From Anaeramoeba ignava (taxonomy: Eukaryota > Metamonada > Anaeramoebidae): a stretch of DNA of 64,000 bases. Numbering within the stretch: position 1 is the first letter of the stretch; each line of letters starts with the position of its first letter. The notes beneath the pieces are model-generated. The model was not told the DNA's origin, did not search any database, and was given only the letters and a program-made list of their open reading frames with translations. This document shows, piece after piece, positions 11,743 to 22,109 of the stretch. The position numbers and the translations under genes were made by a program. The DNA is taken from assembly GCA_028826165.1 (NCBI GenBank), contig JAPDFW010000063.1:1302001-1366000 (forward strand), written 5' to 3'.

Positions 11743-14700
11743 TTAATTTTTTGAATGAGGAGCAAAAGCATTTGAAAAGGCAAAAACAGTTCTTTCAGGT
11801 TTTTTTTCTGTTGATTTTTTTGGTTCATTTTTAATATTTCTTTTGTTTGCTTCATTTTTTTCAATTTCTCTTTCAATTCTTTGAATTTCTTTTGGTTGAT
11901 TTTGATTTTGATTTTGATGGTTAAAATGATTTTGGTTGATTTTGATTTTGATCTTGATTTTTATCTTGTTTCAATGATTTTAATTTCTTTTGAATCATCA
12001 TCAATATTAAATTTATATGGTGAAAATGGTTTTGGTTGATTTTGATTTGGACTTCTTTTGTTTCTTTCATTTCTTTTAATTTCTCTTTCAATTCTTTGAA
12101 TTTCTTTTAGTTGATCATTTTTATTTATTGATTTAGTTGGTGAAAATGATTTTGATTGATTTTGATTTTGATCTCTTTTGTTTGCTTCATTTTTTTCAAT
12201 TTCTCTTTCAATTCTTTGAATTTGATTTTGATCTTGATTTTTATCTGTTTCAATGATTTTAATTTCTTTTGAATCATCATCAATATTAAATTTATATGGT
12301 GAAAATGGTTTTGGTTGATTTTGATTTGGACTTCTTTTGTTTTGCTTTCATTTCTTTTAATTTCTCTTTCAATTCTTTGAATTTCTTTTAGTTGATCATT
12401 TTTATTTATTGATTTAGTTGGTGAAAATGGTTTTGATTGATTTTGATTTTGATCTCTTTTGTTTGCTTCATTTTTTTCAATTTCTCTTTCAATTCTTTGA
12501 ATTTCTTTTAGTTGATCATTTTTATTTATAGGTTTAGTTGGTGAAAATGATTTTGGTTGATTTTGATTTTGATCTTGATTTTTATCTGTTTCAATGATTT
12601 TAATTTCTTTTGAATCATCATCAATATCAAATTTATATGGTGAAAATGGTTTTGATTGATTTAAATTTGGATTTCTTTCAAATTCTCTTAGATTATTGTT
12701 TTTTCGATCTTCTTGTTTATTTGGGAAATTTTTTTGTTCAAAATTTAAACCTTCTTTTTTAATTAAAGATTTTGGGCTCTTTTCTTGAGCTTTTCTATTT
12801 AATTTTGGTGAAACTTGAGAATGTAAATGAGGATTTTCATTTTGAAATGAATTTTTTGGAGATCTTGAATTTGGAGATTTAGATTTAACTTGTGGTTTTA
12901 ATTGAGGCTTTCTTGCATTTGAATTCGATAAATCTTTTGGTGATTTTGCCTTATTTGGTAATAAACTATTGGGAGAATTTATTCTTTTTGTTGTTGTTGA
13001 TTTTGTTCTTGGTTTTGAATGATCTTCAAATGGAGATATTTGTTTTTGTCTTGAAGTTATTTCTCTTTTTTTCAAATTTGGATTTGCATTGAATTTGTAA
13101 CTTGGATCAAATTGTGTTTTAAGATTTGTTTCTGTTTTTCTTCTTTGATTTGGAAATCCTTTATTTTGATTTCCTTGATGAAATAAAGGTGATTTTTTAA
13201 AAGGAGACAAATTTTTTGGTTGTTTTTCTTCAATTTGATTTTGATTTTGATTTTGATTTTGATTTTGATTTTGATTTTGATTTTGATTTTGATTTTGATT
13301 TTGATTTTGATTTTGATTTTCAAATTTTGAGTTATTTTGTATATTTTCTGTTTGAAAATTAATTGGATTCTCATTAAAAGTTTCCTTTGTTGATTGGGCT
13401 CTTCTTCTTTCGTGATGATAAATAGAAGGATTTGATTGATTTTGTAAAGAATCATCTTTTTTAACTGGAAGAATATTATCTTGTGTTTCTTTTTGAGTTT
13501 TTGGATTATCATCTAATGTTGTAATATTTAATAACTTTTCAAATTTAAATTTGATTTCATCTCTTGCTTTTGCACGAAGAGAATAATATTCTGGTTTAAC
13601 AAAACTTGTTGAAAAAAAAGGATGATGATGTTGATGCTGTTTTTCTTCATCTTGATTTTTGTGTTGTGTATTAATTGGATTATTCGTATTTTGATTTATA
13701 TTTTGATTTACATTTTGATTTATATTTTGATTCATATTTTGATTCATATTTTTGGGTTTTCTTGTTCTTGTTGTTGTCCATCCTTTGTTTGTTGGATCAA
13801 TCAAAAAATCTTTCATTTCTAATAAAAATTCTTTTTCTTTTTCTTCTTCTTTTTCTTCATTTTCTTCTTTTTCTTCTTTTTCTTCCTTTTTTATCTTATT
13901 TTCAACAGCAAGTCGGTTTTTTCTTAAATATCTTGATAAAGTATTATGAGAAGAAATTGAATTTTGAGAAAAACTATTAAACATTGAAATTGTATCATTT
14001 ACTCTAATAGAGCCTCTAATAATATTTTTGTTTTCTGTTGTTTTTTGATCCAAATCTCTTGCTGTGACATTTTTATTTTTTGGTTTGGGTTCTTGTTTTT
14101 TTTGATTAAAATCGATTTTAATTTCTTCTCTTTTTGAATTTGGTTTTTTTTGATTAATTTCTTTTTGGTTAATTATTTCTTTTTGATTAATTATTTTTTT
14201 TGGATTGATTTCTTTTTTTGGATTGATTTCGTTTTGATTGAATTTGTTTGGATTGATTTCTTTTTGATGAAATTTGTTTTGATTTATTTCTTCTTGCTTT
14301 AATTTGTTTTGGTTAATTTCTTCTTGGTTTAATTTGCTTTGATTTATTTCTTCTTGATTAAATTTGTTTTGATTTAATTTCTTCTTGATTTAATTTGTTT
14401 TGATTAATTTCTTCTTGATTTAATTTGGTTTGATTAATTTCTTGATCTGATTCTTTTTCGCTTATTTCTTGATCTGATTCTTTATTTTTTTTTGATCTTA
14501 TATTTTTGAATTTCTCTTTGATTTTTGTTTTCAGGCTTTTAGATTGTGATTGATTTTCATCTTGTTTATTTTTATTTTTTTTTGAAAAAAAGCTTCCAAA
14601 TCTTTTTCCTTGATTTTTTTCCGTTTTTTTTGAAGATTTAGATTGATCATTTAATCCACTAGATGTCATTATTTCTCTTTCTCTACACCAAACTTCAAAC

Positions 14701-16769
14701 ATTTGAGTATGTCTAAAAGCTTCCAAAAACTAAAAAATTTTAATTTTAAATTTTGATTTTAATTTTTAATTTTAATTTTAATTATTTTTACTTTTTTAAT
14801 TTGTTTTTTCTTTTCTGAAATGAATGTATCAACATCAAAAACATGTGATTTTATGTGTTCATTATAGTTTATATATGACGAATAATTTTGTAAAATTGTA
14901 ATAAAGAATTCAACAAATTCTTCAATAATTAGTTGAAATTCACAAGGTTTGTTTTCTATTTAATTTTAAATTTTAATTTTAATTTAGATTTAATTTTAAT
15001 TTTAATTTTAAATTTAATTTTAAATTTAATTTTAATTTTGATTTTAATTTTAATTTTAATTTTAATTTTAATTTTAATTTTTTCAAATAATTTCCAAATA
15101 TTTTCTACTTTTGAAAAGTGTTTGTTGCTTTTTCATTGCTTTAATAAGTTTTGTTGCTCTTCCAGAAGGAATTAATGCAATATCTGCAGGATCGAATTCT
15201 ATAGAATTTTTATCCAAATCAACAAAAACAACTTCATCTAAAGGAAGAGAATCAACAATAGGAACTAAATTACTATGAATTCCAATAATAATAGGCATTG
15301 GAGAACAAGCAGTATCAATTAAAGATTCAGGGAGAATTGGAATAAAAACATGCTATTTGCAAAATTATAGTATTCATTTTAATTTGGATTTGATTTGATT
15401 TGATTTGATTTGATTTGATTTGATTTGATTTTGATTTTGATTTTGATTTTGATTTTGATTTTGATTTTGATTTTGATTTTGATTTGATTTGATTTTATTT
15501 GATTTGATTTGATTTGATTTGATTTTGATTTTGATTTAGATTTGATTTTGAAATAGCTTACATGCCATTGAAAAGGTTGTAATAAAGAAACAGATGCATG
15601 AATTATATTTGAAATTGTTTCGATGTTTGAAGAAATAAAAATAATTCTTCTTTCAAATAAAAGTGATGCAAATAAACATAAAATCAATCTTGAATCCAAT
15701 TTTGTAAAAATAGTTGAAACATCAATCTAAAATTAAAAATTTGAATTTGATTTTGATTTTAATTTTGATTTTGATTTTAATTTTGATTTTAATTTTGATT
15801 TTGATTTTGATTTTGATTTTGATTTTGATTTTGATTTTGAATTTGATTTTGATTTTGATTTTGAATTTGATTTTAATTTTGATTTTAATTTTGATTTTAA
15901 ATTTTGATTTTGATTTTTATTTTGATTTTGATTTTGATTTTAATTTTGATTTTTATTTTGATTTTGATTTTAATTTTAATTTGATTTTTGATTTTGATTT
16001 GATTTTAATTTTAATTTTGATTTTGATTTTGATTTTGATTTTGATTTTGAATTGAATTTACATCACCAAGTAAAGTATCAGATCTTTGAATTTTGATTTC
16101 TTGATTACGACCAGTTTTTGCATTAGAAAAATTAAAACCTAATGTTTCACCAGGTTGAGGAATTGGTTGATTTGATAAAGAAGTTAATAAAGATAATAAA
16201 GAATTTGAATCTTGAATTTCTTTCATTTCAATTTGATTCAAAATTTCATAAAATATATTCAATAACGGTCTATTTAAAAAAACAATAAAAAAAAAACAAT
16301 TAAAAATTTTTTAATAAAAGAAAATTTTTTTTTTATCAAAAAAAAAATATACAATTGAGTCAAAAAACACATCGATTCAATTTCTTGTGATTTCTTCTTT
16401 TGATATCTTCGTGTAATTCCATAAATTCTAGACCCTGTACCTCCAGTAAGAACAAAAGTAAAATTTTCACTTCTTTTTAATTAAAAAAATTAAAAAGAAA
16501 TTTAATTGTTTGTTTGTTTGTTTGTTTGATCTTTTTATTTTTTTATTATTTTGTTTTGTTTACTTTTGATTTTGTTCATTTTTTATTGAAGAAATGTTTG
16601 GATAACAAAATTGTTTAATTTTTTCTTGAAATTCATCTTTTTGTAAATTTGGGAATGAAAAAATATTTTTAACTAATTTTGAAATTGGATTTTTATTAGG
16701 GTTTGTTTGTTCTTTATCAAATGAAAAAATATAAAAATGATCAAAAATTTGATAAGTTTGGTTTTGCAT
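11743..16769 (-). CDS. DENN-domain protein 1, probable Rab GEF
   Basis: DENN proteins act as guanine-nucleotide exchange factors for Rab GTPases on membranes. Exons are complement(11743..14729, 14792..14955, 15109..15352, 15562..15726, 16062..16269, 16353..16472, 16564..16769). uDENN features come from exons 1-3 (FVLTGGTGSRIYGITRRYQ, then LPLLNIFYEIL). The cDENN core comes from exons 4-5 (ERRIIFISSNIETISNI, PFQWH joined to HVFIPILP, VDLDKNSIEF), and dDENN-like helices from exons 6-7 (HTQMFEVWCREREIM). The last exon is a long Lys/Asn/Gln/Ser-rich tail. The frame breaks near 14373 (one extra A in an ATTAATC repeat unit) and again near 12345, 11970 and possibly 11937, so the true C-terminus is uncertain. 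A plausible end (RTVFAFSNAFAPHSKN) lies at 11743. Paralogue of the gene at 57-62 kb. Confidence 0.85.
11800..12645 (-). repeat. Tandem coding repeat in the DENN protein 1 tail
   Basis: Repeats, from about 60 to 290 bp depending on how units are grouped, encode variants of KPFSPYKFDIDDDSKEIK, KSFSPTKSINKNDQLKEIQ and RIEREIEKNEANKRDQNQ. Copies at 11840-12240, 12250-12520 and 12520-12640 are nearly identical but differ by one- and two-base insertions that break the frame. The recent duplication and the lesions are visible by direct comparison of copies. Confidence 0.8.
15380..15545. repeat. TTGATT/TTTGA tract in DENN protein 1 intron 4
   Basis: Pentamer and hexamer TGATT and TTTTGA repeats fill most of the intron; nothing else is seen. 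Confidence 0.8.
15738..16055. repeat. TTTTGA hexamer tract in DENN protein 1 intron 3
   Basis: About 320 bp of TTTTGA and TTTTAA units between exons 4 and 3. Plus-strand frames of Ile/Leu or Asp/Phe repeats here are artefacts. Confidence 0.85.
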
Positions 16770-16844
16770 TTTTTATCGTTTTTTTTTTTTAAAATGAAAA
16801 AAATGAAAAAAATGAAAAAATGAAAAAATGAAAAAAATAAAAAA

Positions 16845-17735
16845 ATTTGATTAGTGATTTATTTAATTGATTTATTTAATTGATTTGATTTGATTAATTG
16901 ATTTATTTGATTTGATTTATTTGATTTGATTTATTCGATTTGATTGATTTATTTAATTGATTTATTTAATTTGATTTAATTTGATTTAATTGATTTATTT
17001 GATTAAATGATTTAATTGATTTATTCGATTTAATTATTTAATTGATTTGATTTATTTAATTTGATTTATTTAATTTATTTATTTGATTAAATTATTTGAT
17101 TGATTTATTTAATTGATTTATTTAATTGATTTAATTGATTTGATTTAATTTGATTTAATTGATTTGATTTAATTGATTTGATTTAATTGATTTATTTGAT
17201 TTAATTGATTTATTTGATTTGATTGATTTATTTAATTAATTTGATTGATTTGATTATTTATTTGATTTGATTTAATTGATTGATTTGATTTATTTCATTA
17301 TTTCATTATTTCATTATTTCATTAATTAATTTATTTAATTGATTTATTTAATTGATTTGATTTAATTGATTTATTTAATTTGATTTAATTATTTGATTGA
17401 TTGATTTGATTTGATTTGATTTAATTTGATTTATTTAATTATTTCATTATTTCATTATTTCATGATTTGATTTAATTGATTTACTTGATTGATTTATTTA
17501 ATTGATTTACTTTGATTTAATTTGATTTAATTGATTTGATTTAATTATTTAATTGATTATTTCATTATTTCATTATTTCATTATTTCATTATTTCATTAA
17601 TTAATTTATTTAATTGATTTATTTATTTGATTTGATTTAATTTGATTTAATTGATTTATTTGATTTATTTGATTTAATTTATTTGATTTGATTTAATTTG
17701 ATTGATTGATTTGATTATTTGATTTAATTGATTGA
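16845..17735. repeat. TTGATTTAATTGATTTATT composite repeat
   Basis: About 0.9 kb of GATT, TAATT and TTATT blocks with a few TTTCATTA clusters near 17295-17325, 17435-17465 and 17555-17600. It separates the DENN protein 1 start from the eIF4E-like stop. It probably includes the DENN gene promoter next to 16770, where a T-run and ATG-like AAAAATG repeats occur. No gene is seen. Confidence 0.85.
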
Positions 17736-17739
17736 TTAT

Positions 17740-19472
17740 TTAATTTTCTTTTTTTTCATTTGAAAATTCTTCTTTTTGATTAAATTTTTGAGAATTATAA
17801 TTTCTTGGAGTGAAAATATGTTCTTTAAAAGTAAATTGTAAATCTTTTACGAAATCAAATATTCTGACTAAATCTTGACTGTTAAAAAAATGGATTTTAA
17901 ATTAAATTTTTAAATTAAAATTTTTAAATTAAAATTTTTAAATTAAAATTTTTAAATTAAGATTTTTAAATTAAAATTGTTTTTTTTCTTTCTTTTTACA
18001 GCATTTTTTCTTGAACATCAAGATCATCTTTATTTCTAATCCAAATTGATAAAGTTGATCTTTTATTTCTTAAGCTTAAAGAAATTCCAGTAATTTGGTT
18101 ATCATCAAAGGTAAAATTTCTTCCAATAAAATAAATTGTAAACAGAATCAAATATTCTAACTAAATGATCAAAAAATTTTTGATTTAAAATGAATTTTTC
18201 TTTTTGTTTTTGAATATAAAATTGTTTTGAATTTTTTTTTTACAAGTTCTTCAAAAGCAAGAGAACATTGTTCCTTTTTAGGAAATGCAGACCATTTACC
18301 TCCATTTTTATTTTGTGGATCTTCCCAAAGAGGTTTAATTTCAGACTTTAAAATATTTTAATTTAATTTAAATTGAAAATAATTTAATTTTAAAATAATT
18401 TAATTTTTTGTTTTTGAATATAAAATTTAATTTTTAATTTTCAAAAAATAATTTTAATTTTTAAAATAATTTAATTTAATTTAATTTAATTTAATTTTAA
18501 AATAATTTAATTTAATTTAATTTAATTTAATTTAATTTAATTTAATTTAATTTAATTTAATTTAATTTAAATTTAATTTAATTTAATTTAATTTAATTTA
18601 ATTTAATTTGATTGAAAATAATTTCATTACTCGAAACATAAAATATGTTCCTCCATTAGGTAAATCGCCTGGTCTGATTAAATGAGTATAAAAACCCCAA
18701 AAATCTTCAACATTATTAAATTTTGTAAGAATCTTTATTTGTTTTTCATAATCATAAGCTGTAGTTTTTGAGTCTCTTTGTAAAAATGGAACAAAATAAA
18801 ATGTATATTCATATTTTAAGAAATGTCGAGGTTTGAATTGATTTTGATTTGGTGAAAACATTGGATTTGGTTGTAAATTTGGTTGTAAATTTGGTTGTAA
18901 ATTTGGTTGTGTATATTTTGAATATTTTGGGGATTTATTTAGATTTTTGTATTTTTGTTTTGTGTATGAATTAGAATGTATAAATTGATTTTCATTTTGG
19001 TTTTTATTATTTTTGTTTTGTTTCGTATTTATATATCCATTTGAAGGTATAGTTTGGTTTTGGTTTTCAATTTGATTTTCAGTTTGGTTTTCAGTTTGAT
19101 TTTGATTTTCTTTTTCATTTTGGTTTTCAATTTGATTTTGGTTTTGATTTTGATTTTCATTTTCATTTTGATTTTGATTTTGATTTTGATTTTCAATTTG
19201 ATTTTCAGTTTGATTTTGGTTTTGATTTTGATTTTCAGTTTGATTTTCAATTTGATTTTGGTTTTCAATTTGATTTTGGTTTTGATTTTGAATTTGATTT
19301 TCAGTTTGGTTTTGGTTTTGGTTTTGATTTTGATTTTCAGTTTGGTTTTCAGTTTGATTTTCTTTTTCAATTTGATTTTTCGGTTTGATTTTGGTTTTGA
19401 TTTTGGTTTTCAGTTTGATTTTCAGTTTGATTTTCAGTTTGATTTTCAGTTTGATTTTCAATTTTATTCATC
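17740..19472 (-). CDS. eIF4E-family cap-binding protein (4EHP-like), N/Q-rich N-terminus
   Basis: Binds the mRNA 5' cap in translation control. Model: complement(join(17740..17878, 18000..18160, 18244..18345, 18631..19472)). The core reads YTFYFVPFLQ, the segment YDYEKQIKILTKF, then VEDFWGFYTHLIRPGDLP with the conserved Trp. The next exon has IKPLWEDPQNKNGGKW with the cap-stacking region, followed by FIGRNFTFDDNQITGISLSL, STLSIWIRN and a C-terminal VRIFDFVKDLQFTF. The RPGDLP and Tyr/Phe pattern resembles class II (4EHP) proteins. About 200 residues of Glu-Asn-Gln repeats precede the core. A likely start (MMNKIENQTENQ) at 19472 joins the rest only if one A is removed from the A5 run near 19378. 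The 5' end of exon 3 is unusual because it resembles exon 4. Family firm; subclass moderate. Confidence 0.87.
18355..18620. repeat. TTTAA pentamer tract in eIF4E-like intron 1
   Basis: Tandem TTTAA (ATTTA) pentamers interrupted by TTTTTAAAATAA blocks fill the intron between exons 1 and 2. Confidence 0.85.
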
Positions 19473-20232
19473 ATTATTTAAAAAGAAAGAAAAGGAAAAA
19501 AATGAAAAAAAAAAAAAGAAGAAAAATAATTTTTTTTTTGAAAAATTTATTCAACAAAAGTAAAAAAAAAAATAAATTTGGAAAGGAATATGAGTTTTTC
19601 GATTTGAAGAAGAAAAAGAGTAGAAAAGAAAAGAAAAGAAAAAAAAAGAAAAAACAAAATCCATTTTTCGAGAAAAATTAAAAGTCAAAAATTTGAAAAA
19701 GAAAAAAAAATAAAAGAAAAGAAAAGAAAATTCAAATAATTATTCATTTCAAATTCAATAAATTTAGTGAAATATATTTGAAATTTCCTTTTTTTGCTTC
19801 TTCGGACTGATTTGTTCTCGAAAAATAGAACAAATTAAAAATAATTTTCGTCAAATGTGAAAATCTCATCATCCCCAAATTGCCTAAAAAGAATAGAAAA
19901 AATTTTAAATTTAATTTTAATTTTTTTCCGATTTTAATTTTAATTTTAATTTTTTTCCGATTTTAATTTTAATTTAAATTTTAATTTAAATTTTAATTTT
20001 GATATTAATTTTTTTCCGATTTTAATTTTAATTTTAATTTTAATTTTAATTTTAATTTTAATTTTAATTTTAATTTTAATTTTAATTTTAATTTTAATTT
20101 TAATTTTAATTTTAATTTTAATTTTAATTTTAATTTTAATTTTAATTTTAATTTTAATTTTAATTTTTAATATTAATTTTAATATTAATTTTAATTTTAA
20201 TTTTAATTTTATTTTAATTTTAAATTTGAAAG
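19473..20232. other. Spacer between eIF4E-like start and MAF1 stop
   Basis: From 19473 to about 19740 the plus strand is a run of AAAAG/GAAA-rich sequence, which is the eIF4E-like promoter and leader. The stretch 19780-19890 has mixed composition and could hold a MAF1 3' exon (entered separately). From 19905 to 20225 it is TTTTAA hexamer repeat with a few TTTTTTCCGA interruptions. No independent gene is supported. Confidence 0.6.
19835..19883 (-). other. Candidate alternative last exon of MAF1
   Basis: On the minus strand a CTTTTTAG acceptor is followed by a short frame reading QFGDDEIFTFDENYF and then a stop, an acidic peptide of the type often ending MAF1 proteins. It would join in phase to a GTGTAAAT donor inside MAF1 exon 2, replacing the tail encoded there. 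The alternative is plain 3' UTR. Only transcript data can decide. Confidence 0.3.
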
Positions 20233-21490
20233 CTACATTTTGCTTTGTGCATTTTGTACAAATCCATTATTTTCCATTTCCATTTCCATTTCCATTTCGG
20301 CAGCCAAACCATCATCATCAGAAATGGCACTAGGACTCACAGATTTACACGTAAAAAACAGTATTCGCCTCAGCCTCGGATTACGGAAGAAATAATTGAA
20401 ACTCCACATTACACCAGGCTCATTAAACGGATCATGATTATCAAAACTCGGGATGTATTCATAAATTTCACATTCTTGTAATTTGATTTGTGCATCAATT
20501 TCAGTCCAAAGAAGTTCTGCTTGTTGAGGAAAATAATTCTCAATTACTGAATTTAATGTTAGGTTGATTTGATTTTGTAATAATTCTAAATGTTTTTCTC
20601 GAATAAAGTTGGTGTCTCTTAAATTACTATTTAATTTTGATTTTAATTTTTATAAATAAATTTTAATTTTAATTTTATTTTTAATTTTAATTTTAATTTT
20701 AATTTTAATTTTAATTTTAATTTTAATTTTAATTTTAATTTAAATTATAATTTTAATTTTAATTTTAATTTTAATTTTAAATTTTAATATTAAATTTAAT
20801 TTTAATATTAATTTTAATTTTAATTTTAAATTTTAATTTTAATTTTAATTTTAATTTTAATTTTAATTTTTATAAATAAATTTTAATTTTAATTTTAATA
20901 TTAATTTTAATTTTTTAATATTAAATTTAAATTTTAATTTTATTTTTTTTGATTTTAATTTTAATTTTAATTTTAATTTTAATTTTAATTTTAATTTTAA
21001 TTTTAATTTTAATTTTAATTTTAATTTTAATTTTAATTTTAATTTTAATTTTAATTTTAATTTTAATTTTAATTTTAATTTTAATTTTAATTTTAATTTT
21101 TTAAATTTTTTTTAATTTTTTTTAACCACTTTTTGTTTTTATTTTTTTTTTTCCTTTTTTTAATTTTTTTTTAATTTTAAATAAATTTAAAACAAACCTA
21201 AATTCATATTCAGGAAAAGATTGGTTCATTGTTGAAATTAAGTCAATTAAAGCTTTTCTGTTTGCTATTGAATTAAGAGTTCCAAAAGAAGATCCAATAG
21301 ATTTAGAAGGAGGTGTTTTAGATAAATCAAGAACAATTTGCTGTTCAACACTTTTTGCGAACTTTCTATCTTCTCTTGTTTGTTTGAGTGAATAAGCTTC
21401 AACTTTTCCAAAAACAATTCCACTTTCTGCAGGAACTGCTGTTAATAATGAAGTAATATGCGCTAAACCAGGACAATTTAAAAATTTCAT
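20233..21490 (-). CDS. MAF1: MAF1, repressor of RNA polymerase III
   Basis: MAF1 binds Pol III and shuts down tRNA and 5S rRNA synthesis under stress; in yeast and animals TORC1 controls it by phosphorylation. Model: complement(join(20233..20626, 21198..21490)), 687 nt or 228 aa, GT-AG. Exon 1 gives MKFLNCPGLAHITSLL, GIVFGKVEAYSLK (the family GRIESYSCK motif), and NRKALIDLISTMNQSFPEYEF. Exon 2 gives LRDTNFIREKHLELLQNQIN, then the family C-box: LQECEIYEYIPSFDNHDPF, followed by MWSFNYFFRNPRLRRILFF and TCKSVS. The tail has four Glu-Met pairs. The single intron (571 nt) is mostly TTTTAA repeat. It sits between two other minus-strand genes with separate spacers. Confidence 0.93.
20640..21110. repeat. 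TTTTAA hexamer tract in the MAF1 intron
   Basis: About 470 bp of TTTTAA with occasional TATTAATTTTAA and TATAAATAAA interruptions. Confidence 0.9.
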
Positions 21491-22109
21491 TTTTTTTTTA
21501 AATTTTTTTTAATTAAATTTTTTTTTGTTTGTTGTTGTTTTTCTTAAAAAAAATAGAGTTGTTTAAAAAAATTGAGAAGAAAAAAAATGAAATTTAAAAA
21601 AAAATAAAAAAAAAATAAATTTAATTAAAAAAATTTAATTTGCCCTTTTTAATAAAAAAATTTGTTTTTTTTTTTGTTTTTTTTTTTTTTTGTTTTTTTT
21701 TTTTGTGATGTCATTTAAAAATTTAATTTAAATAAATTATAATTTATCAATAATTCCTTTGTATTTAAATTTAAAAGATTATTTTAAAAGCACATTTTTT
21801 TTTTTATTGATCTTTTTCTTTTTTAATTTTATTTTTATTTTTATAATTAATTTTTTAATTTAATTTTCCTTAATAAATAATAAAATTAAATTATAGAAAT
21901 GAAAGAAAGAAAAAAGTTATTGAAAAAAGAAAGTTTATTTTTTACTTTTTTCCTTTTTAAAAACTGTAAAAAAAAAAACGTAAAAAAAAATCATTTTAAA
22001 AAAAAATTACTAATTTTAATTAAAAATTATTAATTATTTATTTTTTTATTTATTTATTTATTAAAAAAAAGTGGAACAAAAAAAAAAAGAAGGGAAAATT
22101 AAATTTAAT
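21491..22109. other. Spacer between MAF1 start and RhoGEF stop
   Basis: AT homopolymer-rich sequence with long T-runs around 21655-21710 and mixed A/T after. It holds the MAF1 promoter and the RhoGEF 3' end. No gene or specific element is recognised. Confidence 0.6.

Noticed and set aside
12892-13980. Several plus-strand frames opposite the DENN protein 1 tail
   Set aside because: Antisense shadows of Lys/Asn/Gln-rich coding sequence, with no homology and no promoter or splice support.
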